A DNA stretch of 60,095 nucleotides from Mesorhizobium sp. B2-4-3 (GCF_006442815.1 NZ_VFVL01000037.1:1-60095), one strand, 5' to 3'; counted from the first letter of the stretch, positions 33,595 through 43,690 are shown. Numbers and translations are program-made. The notes: generated by a model from the sequence alone, not told the origin.

Positions 33595-33760
33595 GATCTT
33601 TCGGGCGCTTTAGCCAGCCCTGGTCTTAGAGGCTGAGTCTGATCGCTGCGAAGGTGTACTGCGACTGCTCTCTCCGTCAACGGCACCGGGCTCACTCCGC
33701 CATATCGAGCAGGTCTCGCACTCGCTGCGCCCAGACGATCGAGTGCCGCGCAAAGGGCGT

Positions 33761-34104
33761 GCAGTGCTACGATGGCTTCGTAGCGGCGCTCGGCCGCTGG
33801 TTGGCCAAGGGGCCGAAGCTGAGGCAGGAGATCGCCGAGGACGTGCCGGCAACACCTCAGGGCGAAGAGGCGATTCTGGTTCCGGGCCGGATTCCGCCCG
33901 CTGACTGCCAAGCCCTCGGACCGAATCCCGCAGGTCAATTCACGCCGGAGCGGGATCACCCTGAACTGGTTGTTGCAAGGACTGCGGTCCTGTCTCTTCT
34001 AATCATCCCCGTTCGCGGCGCGAGGTCGTGCGCCGCCCCACAACGGGGACCATCGTGGCAGTTCATCATCATCCCGGCAGGGAAGCGGTCTCGCGCGGCG
34101 CGCG
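33761..34104 (+). repeat. copG-tail/trbB-head junction repeat, copy C
   Basis: A truncated copG tail, the spacer and the intact trbB start, abutting the right edge of the nad cargo. It aligns to copy A from 33761 to 33950 and to copy B from 33818 to 34104. The copG remnant has no start and is a pseudogene fragment. Confidence 0.85.
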
Positions 34105-35062
34105 CATGCTGCGCACGGCGCTCGGTCCGGCCATTGCATGCTATCTCGAAGACCCTTCGATCATCGAGGTGATGCTGAACCCGGACGGCCGGCTCTGGGT
34201 CGACCGCCTCCGTGAAGGCCTCGTCGCCACCGAAGAAATACTGATCCCGGCCGACGCCGAGCGCATTGTGCGTCTGGTCGCACATCACGTCGGAGCGGAG
34301 GTGCATCCCAGTTCGCCTCGCGTCTCGGCCGAGTTGCCGGAGACTGGCGAGCGGTTCGAGGGGCTGCTCCCGCCCGTTGTCACGGCGCCGACCTTCGCCA
34401 TTCGCAAACCGGCCGTCGCGGTGTTCACGCTCGGCGACTATGTCGCCGCCGGCATCATGACGAAGTCTCAGGCCGACGTGCTGCGGCTCGCGGTCGAGAA
34501 GCGCAAGAACATCCTTGTGGCCGGCGGCACGTCGACCGGCAAGACTACCTTGACCAACGCATTGCTGGCAGAGGTCGCGAAGACCTCCGATCGCGTGGTG
34601 CTGATCGAGGATACGCGCGAGTTGCAGTGCGCAGCGCCCAATCTCGTGGCACTGCGCACCAAGGATGGGGTGGCTTCGCTTTCCGATCTTGTAAAATCGT
34701 CGCTTCGTCTGCGGCCGGATCGCATTCCGATCGGCGAGGTTCGCGGCGCCGAGGCGCTCGATCTTCTCAAAGCCTGGGGCACTGGCCATCCGGGCGGTAT
34801 CGGCACCATCCATGCCAGCTCTGCAATCGGCGCGCTGCACAGGCTTGAGCAACTTGTGCAGGAGGCCGTGATCACGGTGCCGCGCGCGCTGATCGCGGAC
34901 ACCATTCAACTCATCGCCGTTCTGTCCGGTCGCGGTTCCGCCCGCCGCCTCGTCGAGGTCGCTCTCGTCGAGGGGCTCGACCCGACGAATGGCGACTATC
35001 GCACTCTCAACGCCCAACGCGAATCCACTCCGCGATGCCTTCCGACAGGAGAAGACCAATGA
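34055..35062 (+). CDS. trbB: TrbB mating-pore ATPase
   Basis: A 335-residue VirB11-type secretion ATPase. GTG 34055 is preferred because GGGGAC lies upstream and the same start is kept in copy B; GTG 34028 is in frame too. Walker A GGTSTGKTTLTNALL near 157-171; VVLIEDTRELQC (Asp box), and a GGIGTIHASSAIGALHRLEQ segment. It is the first gene of the trb operon; its stop overlaps trbC. Confidence 0.95.
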   Translation: MAVHHHPGREAVSRGARMLRTALGPAIACYLEDPSIIEVMLNPDGRLWVDRLREGLVATEEILIPADAERIVRLVAHHVGAEVHPSSPRVSAELPETGERFEGLLPPVVTAPTFAIRKPAVAVFTLGDYVAAGIMTKSQADVLRLAVEKRKNILVAGGTSTGKTTLTNALLAEVAKTSDRVVLIEDTRELQCAAPNLVALRTKDGVASLSDLVKSSLRLRPDRIPIGEVRGAEALDLLKAWGTGHPGGIGTIHASSAIGALHRLEQLVQEAVITVPRALIADTIQLIAVLSGRGSARRLVEVALVEGLDPTNGDYRTLNAQRESTPRCLPTGEDQ

Positions 35063-35394
35063 GACCTTCCATCCTCGCAACCATCCGCTGCCGTCTTGTG
35101 CGTGCGATCGTGCTGATTTCTGCGACTGCGCTGACCGCAGTTCCTGCGCACGCCGCCGGTTCGTCCATGCCGTGGGAACAGCCGCTTCAACAGATCCTCG
35201 AATCCGTCGAGGGTCCAGTCGCCAAGATCATCGCCGTGATCATCATCATCACCACCGGTTTGACACTCGCCTTCGGCGACACTGCCGGCGGGTTCAGGCG
35301 GCTGATCCAGATCGTGTTCGGCCTGTCGATCGCCTTCGCGGCCAGTTCGTTCTTCCTGTCGTTCTTCTCCTTCGGCGGCGGAGCGCTCATCTGA
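35059..35394 (+). CDS. trbC: TrbC pilin precursor
   Basis: A 111-residue protein with a signal peptide (about 1-32, ending VPAHA) and two hydrophobic segments, typical of VirB2/TrbC pilins. It is probably matured by TraF. ATGA overlap with trbB; TGATG-type overlap with trbD. Confidence 0.92.
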   Translation: MRPSILATIRCRLVRAIVLISATALTAVPAHAAGSSMPWEQPLQQILESVEGPVAKIIAVIIIITTGLTLAFGDTAGGFRRLIQIVFGLSIAFAASSFFLSFFSFGGGALI

Positions 35395-35660
35395 TGTTGG
35401 AAGATGACGTCCGCGGCTTCTTTGTCCCCGTTCACCGTGCGCTGACCGAGCCGATTCTCCTTGGCGGCGCACCGCGAGCCGTCGCCATCGCCAACGGCAC
35501 GCTCGCCGGCGCAGTTGGCCTCGGCCTGCGGCTCTGGATCGCCGGCCTGCTCATTTGGGCGATCGGTCACTTCGCAGCGGTCTGGGCAGCCAGGCGCGAC
35601 GCGCAGTTCGTCGACGTGGTACGCCGGCACCTGCGCTATCCGACCCATCTCGGTGTCTGA
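35394..35660 (+). CDS. trbD: TrbD (VirB3-like) inner-membrane protein
   Basis: An 88-residue protein. PVHRALTEPILLGGAPR at the start, then a long hydrophobic stretch (about 31-60), is the VirB3/TrbD pattern. Overlaps trbC by one base. Confidence 0.93.
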   Translation: MLEDDVRGFFVPVHRALTEPILLGGAPRAVAIANGTLAGAVGLGLRLWIAGLLIWAIGHFAAVWAARRDAQFVDVVRRHLRYPTHLGV

Positions 35661-35673
35661 GGTTTTGTTCGCC

Positions 35674-38190
35674 ATGATGAACCTGGCCGAATACCACAGG
35701 CGCTCCGCCAGCCTGTCCGACTTCCTCCCCTGGGCAGCGCTTGTCGCGCCCGGCGTCGTCCTGAATAAGGACGGCAGCTTCCAGAGGACGGCACGGTTCC
35801 GCGGTCCTGATCTCGACAGCGCCACGCCGGCCGAACTGGTCGGCACATCCGCGCGCCTCAACAACGCGCTGCGCCGTCTCGGCTCGGGCTGGGCGATTTT
35901 CGTCGAGGCGCAGCGCAATCCGGCCACCGACTATCCCGAGAGTCGCTTTCCGGATCCGGCATCGGAGCTGGTTGAGACTGAGCGGCGCGAGCAATTTGAA
36001 GAATCCGGGCTGCTCTTCGAGAACAGCTATTTCCTGACCTTCGTCTGGTTGCCGCCGGCCGAGGAAGCCTCACGCATCGAAGCCTGGCTATACGAGGGGC
36101 GCGAACGAAGTGGCGTCGACCCTTGGGAGTTGCTGAAGGGTTTTGTCGACCGCACCGACAGGGTGCTGAACCTGGTCGAAGGTTTCGTGCCGGAAGCGGA
36201 GTGGCTCAGTGATGGCGAGACGCTGACTTACCTGCATTCGACCATATCGACCAGGCGACATCGCGTGCAGGTGCCTGAGACACCGATGCACATCGACGCG
36301 CTTCTGGCCGATCAGCCAATCGCGGGTGGACTCGAGCCGAGGCTTGGCGAATTCCATCTGCGCACGCTGACTATCATCGGTTTCCCGACGACGACGTTCC
36401 CGGGAATCCTCGACGACCTCAACCAGCTTGCCTTCCTTTACCGCTGGTCGACTCGGGCGATCATGCTCGACAAGACCGACGCCACGCGGCTCGTCACCAG
36501 GATCAGGCGGCAATGGTTCGCCAAGCGCAAGTCGGTTGCGGCAATCCTCAAGGAGGTGATGACCAACGAAGCTTCGGTGCTGCTCGACACCGATGCTGCC
36601 AACAAGGCCGCAGACGCTGACGCAGCACTGCAGGACCTGGGCGCCGACGAGGTCAGCGGAGCCTATGTCACTGCGACGGTAACGGTATGGGACGCCGATC
36701 CCACAATCGCCGACGAGAAGCTGAGGCTGGTCGAAAAGGTTATCCAGGCCAGAGATTTCACCTCTATCGTCGAAGGCGTCAATGCGATCGAAGCCTGGCT
36801 CGGCAGCATTCCCGGCCATGTCTACGCCAACGTCCGTCAGCCGCTGGTCAGCACCCTCAACCTGGCGCACATGATCCCACTGTCGGCAGTCTGGGCAGGG
36901 GCGGCGAGAGACGAGCATTTTAATGCGCCGCCGCTCTTCTATGCCAGGACCGAAGGGGCAACACCGTTTCGCTTTTCACTGCATGTCGGCGATGTCGGTC
37001 ACACGCTGGTCGTCGGTCCGACAGGCGCCGGAAAATCAGTGCTGCTCGCGCTGATGGCGCTCCAGTTTCGCCGCTATGAGCAAGCCCAGGTCTTCGCCTT
37101 CGACTTCGGCGGCTCGATCCGGGCGGCAACGCTTGCCATGGGTGGCGACTGGCAGGATCTTGGTGGCAATGCGGTGCGCCATCGCGACGAAGACGATCCG
37201 CTGATGCGGCTCTCGCTTTCCGAACTCGCCAGCGATGCAAATCCGGTCTCTCTCCAGCCACTCGCGGGCATACACCACACACCGGAGAGGGCCTGGGCCG
37301 CCGACTGGCTGATTGATGTCCTCGCACGCGAGAGCGTCGTTGCCACTCCGGAAGTGAAAGAGCACCTCTGGTCGGCGTTGACCTCGCTCTCCTCAGCGCC
37401 GATCGGAGAGCGGACGCTGACGGGCCTGTCTGTCCTTTTGCAATCGTCGGCACTGAAACAGGCGCTCAAGCCTTACTGTGTCGGCGGGCCCTACGGCCGT
37501 CTGCTCGACGCCGAGTACGAGGATCCAGGCCAGGCGTCCGTTCAGGCCTTCGAGACCGAAGGTCTGATCGGCATGGCGGCCGCGCCGAGCGTGCTCGCCT
37601 ATCTCTTCCACCGCATAGAGCAGCGGATGGACGGCCGCCCGACTTTGCTCATCATCGACGAGGGTTGGCTCGCCCTGGACGATGGCGGCTTCGCGGACCA
37701 GCTCCGCGAATGGTTGAAGACGCTTCGCAAGAAGAACGCTTCCGTCATCTTCGCCACCCAGTCGCTGTCAGACATCGATGGCAGCAAAATCGCACCGGCG
37801 ATCGTCGAGAGCTGCCCGACGCGGCTCTTCCTGCCGAACGAGCGCGCGATCGAGCCGCAGATCACGACCATCTACCGCCGCTTTGGTCTCAACGACCGGC
37901 AGATCGAGATCGTGGCAAGGGCGACGCCCAAGCGCCACTACTACTGCCAGTCGCGCCGCGGCAACCGGTTGTTCGAACTCGGCCTAGGCCCGATCGCGCT
38001 GGCACTTTGCGCCGTATCGTCGAAGACTGACCAGGCGGCCATCGATCGCACTCTCACTGAGGCAACCCACAAACACTTCCTCGAAGCGTGGCTCACGCAT
38101 CGCGGCCTCGCATGGGCGGCCGACCTTCTCAATCTGACCAACGCTGGCGACCAATCCGAAAAGGAGATCAATCATGAAACCCATGGCTAG
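35674..38190 (+). CDS. trbE: TrbE (VirB4-like) secretion ATPase
   Basis: An 838-residue ATPase starting at ATG 35674 (ATG 35677 and GTG 35653 also in frame). Walker A VGPTGAGKSVLLALM and Walker B LLIIDEGWLALD are present, followed by SVIFATQSLSDIDGS. VirB4 proteins energise pilus assembly and substrate transfer. The stop overlaps the trbJ start by 17 nt. Confidence 0.96.
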   Translation: MMNLAEYHRRSASLSDFLPWAALVAPGVVLNKDGSFQRTARFRGPDLDSATPAELVGTSARLNNALRRLGSGWAIFVEAQRNPATDYPESRFPDPASELVETERREQFEESGLLFENSYFLTFVWLPPAEEASRIEAWLYEGRERSGVDPWELLKGFVDRTDRVLNLVEGFVPEAEWLSDGETLTYLHSTISTRRHRVQVPETPMHIDALLADQPIAGGLEPRLGEFHLRTLTIIGFPTTTFPGILDDLNQLAFLYRWSTRAIMLDKTDATRLVTRIRRQWFAKRKSVAAILKEVMTNEASVLLDTDAANKAADADAALQDLGADEVSGAYVTATVTVWDADPTIADEKLRLVEKVIQARDFTSIVEGVNAIEAWLGSIPGHVYANVRQPLVSTLNLAHMIPLSAVWAGAARDEHFNAPPLFYARTEGATPFRFSLHVGDVGHTLVVGPTGAGKSVLLALMALQFRRYEQAQVFAFDFGGSIRAATLAMGGDWQDLGGNAVRHRDEDDPLMRLSLSELASDANPVSLQPLAGIHHTPERAWAADWLIDVLARESVVATPEVKEHLWSALTSLSSAPIGERTLTGLSVLLQSSALKQALKPYCVGGPYGRLLDAEYEDPGQASVQAFETEGLIGMAAAPSVLAYLFHRIEQRMDGRPTLLIIDEGWLALDDGGFADQLREWLKTLRKKNASVIFATQSLSDIDGSKIAPAIVESCPTRLFLPNERAIEPQITTIYRRFGLNDRQIEIVARATPKRHYYCQSRRGNRLFELGLGPIALALCAVSSKTDQAAIDRTLTEATHKHFLEAWLTHRGLAWAADLLNLTNAGDQSEKEINHETHG

Positions 38191-38923
38191 CCGCCGTCGT
38201 ATGCTTGAAAGACTCACTGCTAGTCTTGTTGCTCTCGCGATCGCGCTCAAGCCGGTCCCCGGATCTGCATTTATTGTCTTTGATCCTAGGAATTATGCAG
38301 AAAACCTGCTCTCCGCGTCGCGTGCGCTGGAGCAGATCAACAATCAGGTCACCTCGCTGCGGAACGAGGCGCAGATGCTGATCAACCAGGCGAAGAACCT
38401 CACCTCGCTGCCGACCTCGATGCTAGACCGCATCGAGGGCAATTTCGCCGAGATGAAGGGTCTCCTGGGGCAGGCGCAAAGGCTTGCTTACAGCGTCCGG
38501 GACATCGACCAGCAGTTCAAGGACACCTACCAGAACTTCGGATCGAATCTGACCGATCAACAGATGGTCGACGGCGCCCGAGAGCGCTGGCAGGGTTCCG
38601 TCTCGGCCTTCGAGGACGCGCTCAAGACCGGCGCAGTCGCCGTCGGCAACATCGATGGCACACGGCAACAGACGACATCGCTGGTCGATGCAAGCCAGGC
38701 GGCTGTTGGCGTGCTGCAGGCGACGCAGGCCGGCAATCAGCTCCTTGCCGTGCAGACAAGCCAGATTGCCGACCTCACCGCGATGATGGCTGCGCAGGGG
38801 CGCGCCACCGCATTGGAATCCGCGCGCCGTGCTGCTGCCCAGGAACAGGCGCGCGAGCAGTTCAGCCGCTTCATGGCTGGCAGTGACTACAGCCCGACCA
38901 CCGTCAAGATGTTCCACAACTGA
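38174..38923 (+). CDS. trbJ: TrbJ (VirB5-like) pilus-tip protein
   Basis: A 249-residue exported protein with an N-terminal hydrophobic signal, then FDPRNYAENLLSASRALEQI and long helices. AAAGGAG precedes ATG 38174. VirB5-type minor pilus component. Confidence 0.92.
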   Translation: MKPMASRRRMLERLTASLVALAIALKPVPGSAFIVFDPRNYAENLLSASRALEQINNQVTSLRNEAQMLINQAKNLTSLPTSMLDRIEGNFAEMKGLLGQAQRLAYSVRDIDQQFKDTYQNFGSNLTDQQMVDGARERWQGSVSAFEDALKTGAVAVGNIDGTRQQTTSLVDASQAAVGVLQATQAGNQLLAVQTSQIADLTAMMAAQGRATALESARRAAAQEQAREQFSRFMAGSDYSPTTVKMFHN

Positions 38924-38936
38924 GTGGCGCGCCATC

Positions 38937-39293
38937 ATGAACATGAAGATCGCCGCCCGGATGCTTGCCGTTCTAGCCCTTATCGCCGCCATGACTGCCG
39001 CCATCATGGCGCTGCGAGGCCACGGCATGGAGAATGCCGCCTCCCACAGCCTCCGACATCCGGGCGGCGAGCCTGCCAACCTTGAACTCACCCGTTGCCG
39101 CGATCTCGGCATCGCGGCCGTCGACGATGACGGCTGCCAGAGGGCGTGGGCCGAGAGCCGGCGCCGATTCCTCGGCCTTGACGGCTCCAATCGCCCCGTC
39201 TTGCCGGCACCCGGTCGCTTTTGCGAGGGCGACAAGACGAGCACGCCTCAGAAGCCGGTCACCCCGCCTGTCAGCCAGCCGGTGTCGCCGTGA
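38937..39293 (+). CDS. trbK: TrbK-alt entry-exclusion-like protein
   Basis: A 118-residue protein: an N-terminal signal/transmembrane segment (MLAVLALIAAMTAAIMAL) followed by RCRDLGIAAVDDDGCQRAWAESRRRFLG-type residues shared by TrbK-alt proteins. Position between trbJ and trbL fits. The exclusion function is inferred from the family name. Stop overlaps the trbL GTG. Confidence 0.82.
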   Translation: MNMKIAARMLAVLALIAAMTAAIMALRGHGMENAASHSLRHPGGEPANLELTRCRDLGIAAVDDDGCQRAWAESRRRFLGLDGSNRPVLPAPGRFCEGDKTSTPQKPVTPPVSQPVSP

Positions 39294-40693
39294 ACAATAC
39301 AGGGATTATCGACCAGTTCCTCGAGACATTCACCCGCTACATCGATTCCGGCTTCGGGCTGCTGGGCGCAGATGTGGCGTTTCTCAGCTCCACCCTGATC
39401 GCGATCGACATCACGCTCGCCGGACTGTTTTGGGCCTGGGGCGGCGACGGGGACGTGCTCCAGCGGCTCGTCCGCAAGACAATCTATATAGGTTTCTTCG
39501 CCTTCGTCATCGGCAACTTCAATCGCCTCGCCGGCATCGTCTTCGAGAGTTTTTCCGGGCTTGGCCTCAAGGCGGGCGGCTCCTCGCTCTCTGGCTCAGC
39601 GCTCCTCCAGCCGGGCCGGGTGGCACAAGTGGGCATCGACGCCGGCAACCCGATCCTTAACGCCGCTGGCGAACTGATGGGCTACGTCTCCTTCTTCGAG
39701 AATTTTGTCCAGATCGTCGTGCTCATGACCGCGTGGGCGATCGTTCTGATCGCGTTCTTCATCTTGGCGGTCCAGATTTTTGTTACGCTGATCGAGTTCA
39801 AGCTGACCACGCTTGCCGGCTTCGTGCTGATCCCCTTCGCGCTGCTCAACAAGACGGCATTCCTCGCCGAAAAGGTTCTGGGCAACATCGTCGCCTCCGG
39901 CGTCAAGATACTGATGCTTGCCGTCATCGTCGGCATCGGCTCCGGTCTGTTCAATCAGTTCACCGCCGGCTTCGGCGGCAACCAGCCTTCCATTACCGAT
40001 GCCCTGTCTCTGGTTCTTGGCGCGCTGGCCCTGATGGGGCTCTCGATCTTCGGTCCCGGCATCGCGACGGGGCTTGTCTCCGGCGCGCCGCAGCTCGGGG
40101 CAGGTTCGGCTGTTGGAACCGGTCTTGCCGCCGCTGGTCTGGGTGCTGCCGGCTACATGGGCGCCCGTGCCGGCATCGGCATGGCCCCAAGCGCGGTCGG
40201 CGGCACTGCACGCGGCGGTGCCGCTCTGGCGGGCGGTACACGCACTGCCTACGGCCTTGGTGACGCTTCGGTGGGAACGACCGGGACAGGCGGCGGCGCA
40301 GCCGCATTCGCCGGGGTGGCCAAGGCAGGGGCCGGTTTTGCTCTCAACCGGAGCAAGGAAGCGGCGGCGCGCGCCTCTGAATCCGTGCGTTCCAGCTTCC
40401 GTTCGGGACAGGCTGCCGCATGGGGCGCGACTGGCGGCAAGAACGAGGTCAATCCAGGTCACGCCGCCGCCGCCAGCGACGCGGTCTCCGGTGGTTCGCC
40501 GACCGCAGCCGCCGGCACGGGTGCTGTCACTGGTTCCGACGCCGCGCGGCAGTCCCCGCCTGAATGGGCCAGGCGCATGAAGCGCGGCAGCACCATCAAT
40601 CACGGCGTCAGCGGCGCTGCCCATGCGGTCCGCTCCGGCGACCATGGCGGCGGCTCGATGTCCGTCAATCTCAACCAGGATGATCGCAAATGA
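39290..40693 (+). CDS. trbL: TrbL (VirB6-like) membrane protein
   Basis: A 467-residue polytopic protein starting GTG 39290. Several transmembrane helices occupy about 30-270; the C-terminal 180 residues are Gly/Ala/Ser-rich low complexity. VirB6/TrbL forms part of the inner-membrane channel. Confidence 0.94.
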   Translation: MNNTGIIDQFLETFTRYIDSGFGLLGADVAFLSSTLIAIDITLAGLFWAWGGDGDVLQRLVRKTIYIGFFAFVIGNFNRLAGIVFESFSGLGLKAGGSSLSGSALLQPGRVAQVGIDAGNPILNAAGELMGYVSFFENFVQIVVLMTAWAIVLIAFFILAVQIFVTLIEFKLTTLAGFVLIPFALLNKTAFLAEKVLGNIVASGVKILMLAVIVGIGSGLFNQFTAGFGGNQPSITDALSLVLGALALMGLSIFGPGIATGLVSGAPQLGAGSAVGTGLAAAGLGAAGYMGARAGIGMAPSAVGGTARGGAALAGGTRTAYGLGDASVGTTGTGGGAAAFAGVAKAGAGFALNRSKEAAARASESVRSSFRSGQAAAWGATGGKNEVNPGHAAAASDAVSGGSPTAAAGTGAVTGSDAARQSPPEWARRMKRGSTINHGVSGAAHAVRSGDHGGGSMSVNLNQDDRK

Positions 40694-41376
40694 ATCTCTT
40701 CAAGCGCCCCTCCGTGCGCTATGCCCGCACGCCAGAGCCCGAAACGCCGTACCAGAAGGCAGCGCAGGTCTGGGATGACCGGATCGGCTCCGCCCGCGTG
40801 CAGGCAAAGAACTGGCGGCTCATGGCCTTCGGCTCACTCATCCTGGCCGGCGGCTTTGCTTCCGCGCTCGTCTGGCAGTCGACGCTAGGCACCATCGTGC
40901 CCTGGGTCGTCGAAGTCGACAAGCTCGGCGCAGCGCTGGCCGTTGCGCCCGCCGTCTCCAACTATCGCCCGACCGATCCGCAGATAGCCTGGCATCTCGC
41001 TCGTTTCGTCGAGGCGGTGCGCAGCATTCCAGACGACCCCGTCGTGCTCAGACAGGACTGGCTGAGAGCCTATGACTACACGACCGATCGCGGCGCAATT
41101 GCTTTAAACGACTACGCGCGAGCTGCGGATCCCTTCGAGAAGATCGGCAAAACCCAAGTTGTCGTTGAGGTATCGAGCGTCATTCGCGCTTCGCCCGACT
41201 CGTTTCGCCTGGCCTGGACAGAGCGCTATTTCGAGAACGGCAGTCTCGCTCGGACAGAGCGCTGGAGCGCCATCCTCACCATCATCGTAGAGCAGCCGCG
41301 TACCGAAGAACGGCTACGAGCCAATCCGCTCGGGGTCTACGTCAACGCCATCAACTGGTCGAAGGAATTTTTGTGA
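40690..41376 (+). CDS. trbF: TrbF (VirB8-like) protein
   Basis: A 228-residue bitopic inner-membrane protein: YQKAAQVWDDRIGSARVQAK near the N-terminus, one transmembrane helix (about 41-58), then a periplasmic VirB8-like domain ending ANPLGVYVNAINWSKEF. ATGA overlap with trbL. Confidence 0.96.
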   Translation: MNLFKRPSVRYARTPEPETPYQKAAQVWDDRIGSARVQAKNWRLMAFGSLILAGGFASALVWQSTLGTIVPWVVEVDKLGAALAVAPAVSNYRPTDPQIAWHLARFVEAVRSIPDDPVVLRQDWLRAYDYTTDRGAIALNDYARAADPFEKIGKTQVVVEVSSVIRASPDSFRLAWTERYFENGSLARTERWSAILTIIVEQPRTEERLRANPLGVYVNAINWSKEFL

Positions 41377-42476
41377 CGTCGGGAGAAACGCCAGTGAGAA
41401 ACTATATTGCGAATGCGGTTCGCGGAAATGGCACCGATGATCGGAAGTCTGGCCGCAAACACATCATTCCGATCCGGGCACCGGTCGCGGCGTTGCTTGC
41501 GGCGACCTTGCTCGCCGGCTGCGCCGGGAAGAAATATTTTCCGCCGGCGATCCGCTACGACGATGCTGCGTCGGCGGTTCTGAAGGTCGATCCACCGGGC
41601 CCGGTGGAGGTCGTTGAGCTTCCGAAGCCGCTGCCGCTGCCCGGTCAGTTGAAGCAGGTCGGTGACGGCAAGGAGAAGTCCGAGCCGGTCGACCCGAGGG
41701 CACGGATCGCGAGCGCCAACGAGGCGGCGCGGATGCAGCCTGTGCGCGCCGGCTTCGTCAACGCCATCCAGCTTTATCCCTGGAGCGAGGGAGCTCTCTA
41801 TCAGGTCTATGCAGCGCCGGGGCAAGTTACTGACATCGCGTTGCAGCCCGGCGAGCAACTGGTCGGGTCCGGACCGGTGGCGGCCGGCGATACCGTGCGG
41901 TGGATTGTCGGGGACACCGTAAGCGGGGCAGGGGACAACCGGCAGGTCCATATTCTGGTCAAGCCAACGCGCCCCGACCTTCAGACCAATCTCGTGATCA
42001 ACAGTGACCGCCGCACCTATCATCTGGAGTTGCGCTCGACCGACAAGACCTACATGGCTTCGGTCTCCTGGCAGTACCCGCAGGACCAGCTGATCGCACT
42101 CCGGCGCCAGAATGCGGAGGCTCTGGCCGCCCAGCCGATTGCGTCGGGTGTCGACATCCAGAAACTCAATTTTCGCTACCGCATCGAGGGCGATGTCGCG
42201 CCGTGGAGGCCCCTTCGCGCATTCGATGACGGGGCCAAGGTTTACATCGAGTTTCCGTCAGGTATCGGTCAAGGCGAAATGCCACCTCTGTTTGTGATCG
42301 GTCCTTCGGGTGGGCCGGAGTTGGTCAACTATCGCACCCGCCAGAACTACTATGTCGTCGACCGACTTTTCGCCGCGGCCGAACTCAGGCTGGGCGACAA
42401 GACGAGCGAAAAGCGGGTCCGGATCGTGCGCACCGATGGAAAACTGTCCCAGCGCAGCGTGGGGCTGTTCCGATGA
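41373..42476 (+). CDS. trbG: TrbG (VirB9-like) lipoprotein
   Basis: A 367-residue protein from GTG 41373 (GTG 41394 also possible). A lipobox LLAGC follows AAL LAAT near 45-50, then a VirB9 fold with NAIQLYPWSEGALYQVYAAP and YHLELRSTDKTYMASVSWQY. With TrbI and TrbH-like proteins it builds the outer-membrane core. Confidence 0.95.
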   Translation: MTSGETPVRNYIANAVRGNGTDDRKSGRKHIIPIRAPVAALLAATLLAGCAGKKYFPPAIRYDDAASAVLKVDPPGPVEVVELPKPLPLPGQLKQVGDGKEKSEPVDPRARIASANEAARMQPVRAGFVNAIQLYPWSEGALYQVYAAPGQVTDIALQPGEQLVGSGPVAAGDTVRWIVGDTVSGAGDNRQVHILVKPTRPDLQTNLVINSDRRTYHLELRSTDKTYMASVSWQYPQDQLIALRRQNAEALAAQPIASGVDIQKLNFRYRIEGDVAPWRPLRAFDDGAKVYIEFPSGIGQGEMPPLFVIGPSGGPELVNYRTRQNYYVVDRLFAAAELRLGDKTSEKRVRIVRTDGKLSQRSVGLFR

Positions 42477-43690
42477 GCGGCACTACCGATCCATCGAACC
42501 CGGATATCAGGGCCGCACTACGCCTGCGACCTGAGCCGACCCGGGTGACACGCCTGTCGCGCAAGGTGCTCATCGGCCTGGGCGCCGTCGCCAGTGCTGC
42601 AATCCTTGGCTCGCTGATCTGGGCCTTGAATACCCGGCAGCGCGGCAAGCAACAGTCGTCCGAACTATTCACCACGGAAAACCGAACGATCGCCGACGGA
42701 TTGCAGGGTCTGCCGAAAGACTATTCGGGCGTTCCGAAACTCGGTCCCGCTTTACCCGGTGATCTCGGACGCCCGATCTTGCGCGCGCAAGAGCGTGGCC
42801 AGCAGACCCAGATACCGGACATCACCACACCGCGCGCAGATCCGGAAGAACAACGCCGCCTAGCGGAAATCGAGGCTGCTCGCGTCGCAAAGTTGTTTGC
42901 CGATACCAACACGCGTCCAGTTTCGGCACAGGCCGAAGCCGGAGCGGCAAATACCGTCAAGGGCACCGTTTCCGGCCCTACGCCGCCCTTTGAGCTTCAA
43001 GGCGCCGATGATCAGGGTGCAACGCAAGGCATGCAGGATCGTAAGCTCGCCTTCGTCAATGCGGAGCCGGATCGACGCACCGTCAGTCCCGACCGTCTCA
43101 GCAAGCAGGCGTCGCCATATGTCGTGCAGGCCGGCACGGTCATTCCTGCGTCCCTCATCACCGGCATCCGCTCCGACCTTCCAGGGATGATCACCGCCCA
43201 GGTTACGGAGAATGTCTACGACAGCCCGACTGGTGCGTATCTGCTGATACCCCAGGGAGCAAAACTGATCGGCCAGTACGACAGCCAGGTTGCCTTCGGC
43301 CAATCGAGGGTCCTGCTGGTCTGGAATCGCTTGATCATGCCTGGCGGCACCTCAATTGTCCTGGAGCGACAACAGGGCGCCGACGCGCAAGGGTTCTCGG
43401 GATTGGAGGACAGCGTCGATCATCACTGGGGCCAGCTCTTTCGGGCCGCCGCGTTGTCGACTTTGCTTGGAGTTGGGACGTCGCTTGGCTCGAGTAACAA
43501 CGAAAGTGACATTGCCAGGGCTATTCGCCAGGGTTCGCAAGATTCGCTGAGCTCTCTCGGTCAGCAGGTCGTGCGTAGCCAGCTCGATGTCCAGCCGACG
43601 CTAACCGTCCGCCCGGGTTTTCCTATTCGTGTCATCGTCAATCGCGATCTTGTGCTCTTGCCGCACGGCCCAATAAAGGATCCGTCATGA
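42473..43690 (+). CDS. trbI: TrbI (VirB10-like) protein
   Basis: A 405-residue protein: one transmembrane helix near 32-51, a proline-rich periplasmic linker, then the VirB10 domain (VQAGTVIPASLITGIRSDLP, YLLIPQGAKLIGQYDSQVAF, RPGFPIRVIVNRDLVL). It spans both membranes in the T4SS core. ATGA overlaps at both ends. Confidence 0.96.
   Translation: MSGTTDPSNPDIRAALRLRPEPTRVTRLSRKVLIGLGAVASAAILGSLIWALNTRQRGKQQSSELFTTENRTIADGLQGLPKDYSGVPKLGPALPGDLGRPILRAQERGQQTQIPDITTPRADPEEQRRLAEIEAARVAKLFADTNTRPVSAQAEAGAANTVKGTVSGPTPPFELQGADDQGATQGMQDRKLAFVNAEPDRRTVSPDRLSKQASPYVVQAGTVIPASLITGIRSDLPGMITAQVTENVYDSPTGAYLLIPQGAKLIGQYDSQVAFGQSRVLLVWNRLIMPGGTSIVLERQQGADAQGFSGLEDSVDHHWGQLFRAAALSTLLGVGTSLGSSNNESDIARAIRQGSQDSLSSLGQQVVRSQLDVQPTLTVRPGFPIRVIVNRDLVLLPHGPIKDPS

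Noticed and set aside
39596..40645. 349-codon - strand open frame
   Set aside because: Antisense to trbL; low-complexity Gly/Ala coding of trbL keeps the other strand open.
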